Source of the DNA: Sorghum bicolor
Lineage: Eukaryota; Streptophyta; Magnoliopsida; Poales; Poaceae
Direction of reading: 5' to 3'
Length of the DNA: 64,000 bases
NCBI RefSeq assembly: GCF_000003195.3
Contig: NC_012877.2
Span: forward strand, 20,114,294-20,178,293
Under the pieces are notes generated by a model, which made no database searches, was not told where the DNA came from, and saw nothing but the letters and a program-made list of their open reading frames with translations. How positions within the stretch are numbered: position 1 is the stretch's first letter; the number at the start of each line of letters is the position of its first letter. This document shows positions 62,754-64,000 of the stretch, one piece after another. The translations under genes were made by a program, and so were the position numbers.

Positions 62754-64000
62754 TGTTGACGGTCAATAACGTCAACTTTTATTATAACATTAGACCTGAA
62801 GGAATACATGAAAACACACTAGTCTAGGGTTTTATCTGACAATTTACTTGAGTTTTCCATATTTTGTATTTTCCAGGGTGAATTTCATGAAAGCCGAAAA
62901 GAGAGATTCTAGTGCAAAATAAACACGAAACTTATCCGCCATGGTAACATTGCAATAAAAACATTGCAAACGGGACGTGGGAAGACTCTGGAAGACACCC
63001 GAAGAGCTGAGGGGCCAGAGGCTGCCAGGTGGGGCCGGTCGACCCCACCCTAGCGTCGGCTGGTGCCCCCCTACTAGGTTTCAGCCCCCCTTATGGAAGT
63101 TTTCTCCACTGCCTACGAGGAGTCATCTTGGCCTTTGGTTAAGTTGGTTTGTTCCTGCGGTGCACGTCGATCCCACCGAGCAATAAATAGAGGGGCAGAC
63201 CCCCTCCCTAAGGGCACCACATGAGGGAGATGTAGAGGCATCCCTTGAATGGATGACCTCTCATCTCTAGAGAATTAGGGCTAGACTTTCCAATGTAGTA
63301 GATTAGTTCTAGTTGAGAGTTAGGGAGAGCGGCGCTACACCCAAGATCTGGAGGAGTCTTTAGAGTTCTGGTATATCTTTGTATTTTCTATTGTAAGACT
63401 TATGCTTTATTATATTTTATCTTCTCTATTTATGTTTATACATTACATTTGATTGGTTAGTATAGTTGTTATACTTTAGCATAGGATCTCCGCCCGCATC
63501 AGGTGCTCTAGTTGTTAATTGTGACTAGAGTAGTAATTTGTAGTAGAGACATGGTGTCTAGACTATGGGTTACCTGAGATTGCACCCAATTCTATGGATA
63601 GTTGTGGTAGCCCCAGGTGGTGACTGAGCTGATTGCCGACGTATTCCACCACATTTGGATTGATGTTGTAGAACCGTAGTCAGACCATCCTAGCCCCCTT
63701 CTCAACTGTCTGTGGCTAAATGCTCTGATGTCCCAAAGTATTATTGTGTAATTGCTTTACCTACCATGAATTAGTTATTATAGAACCCTAGTAATAGAGA
63801 AGTATTTGGGAACCTTAAACTCTCACATTGTCCTCTCACTTTAGCTATCTACTCTTTTATCATAGAATTCTCCGTTGTGTGTCATATATGCATAATTCCT
63901 ATCATCTATTATTTACCCCTACTTTAGTATAGTTGGTGTATTAGCTAGTAGATACATGATGGTGAATTACCAATATCTTTATCCGTTGTTTCCTAGTGGT
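62754..64000 (+). repeat. Element G: Athila-type LTR, running off the window
   Basis: Starts TGTTGACGGTCAATAACGTC inside element H's RNase H. Its later part (63530-63700) is clearly related to the solo LTR at 25400-26657 read in reverse. The TSD on this side would be GTAGT (62749-62753). The 3' end is outside the window. Confidence 0.8.

Overview
This window is plant nuclear DNA, most likely from a large-genome grass. That placement is an inference from the retrotransposon families, the tRNA-Met and tRNA-Asp type primer sites, and GC-rich long LTRs. I find no host gene, tRNA, rRNA or CRISPR array. Essentially all 64 kb can be assigned to LTR retrotransposons of the Ty3/gypsy superfamily, inserted into one another.

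Layout, left to right. 1-22101 (+): two Tat-lineage elements (dual RNase H) in tandem, sharing the LTR at 9754-10445 and ending with the LTR at 21407-22101. Each has gag-protease, pol, and a spliced gene on the opposite strand with a plant mobile domain. Copy 1 (1-9753) has an intact pol and an intact antisense gene; copy 2 is a pseudo-element. 22102-29454 (-): element B, a gag-only Athila-like non-autonomous element, carrying a solo LTR (25400-26657, TSD AGGGG). The Tat block sits inside B's 3' LTR. 29455-34866 (-): element F, with a 4.36 kb LTR, into whose first ORF B is inserted. 34867-40068 plus 59692-60817 (+): element E, of the same family as F. F is inserted into E's pol in inverted orientation. 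40069-59686 (-): element D, a Tekay-type chromovirus with about 3 kb LTRs, inserted in E's LTR (TSD GTTGG). 41011-49370 (+): element C, a non-autonomous Athila-like element with gag and two protease-like domains, inserted in D's LTR (TSD GTACC). 60818-62753 (-): end of an Athila pol (element H). 62754-64000 (+): start of another Athila-type LTR (element G).

The nest is therefore H > E > F > B > Tat (and the solo LTR), with a second branch E > D > C. This gives a relative insertion order.

The main unusual signals are as follows. The Tat elements are saturated on both strands with the word GCCGAT/ATCGGC, about 20 times expectation by hand count. Two perfect hairpins built from that word lie between the convergent pol and antisense genes and are conserved in both copies. 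The antisense six-exon mobile-domain gene is still open and has its own TATA box. Element C carries tandem retropepsin-like domains but no reverse transcriptase. Many stop codons are CAG to TAG changes, as expected from decay of CHG-methylated DNA.
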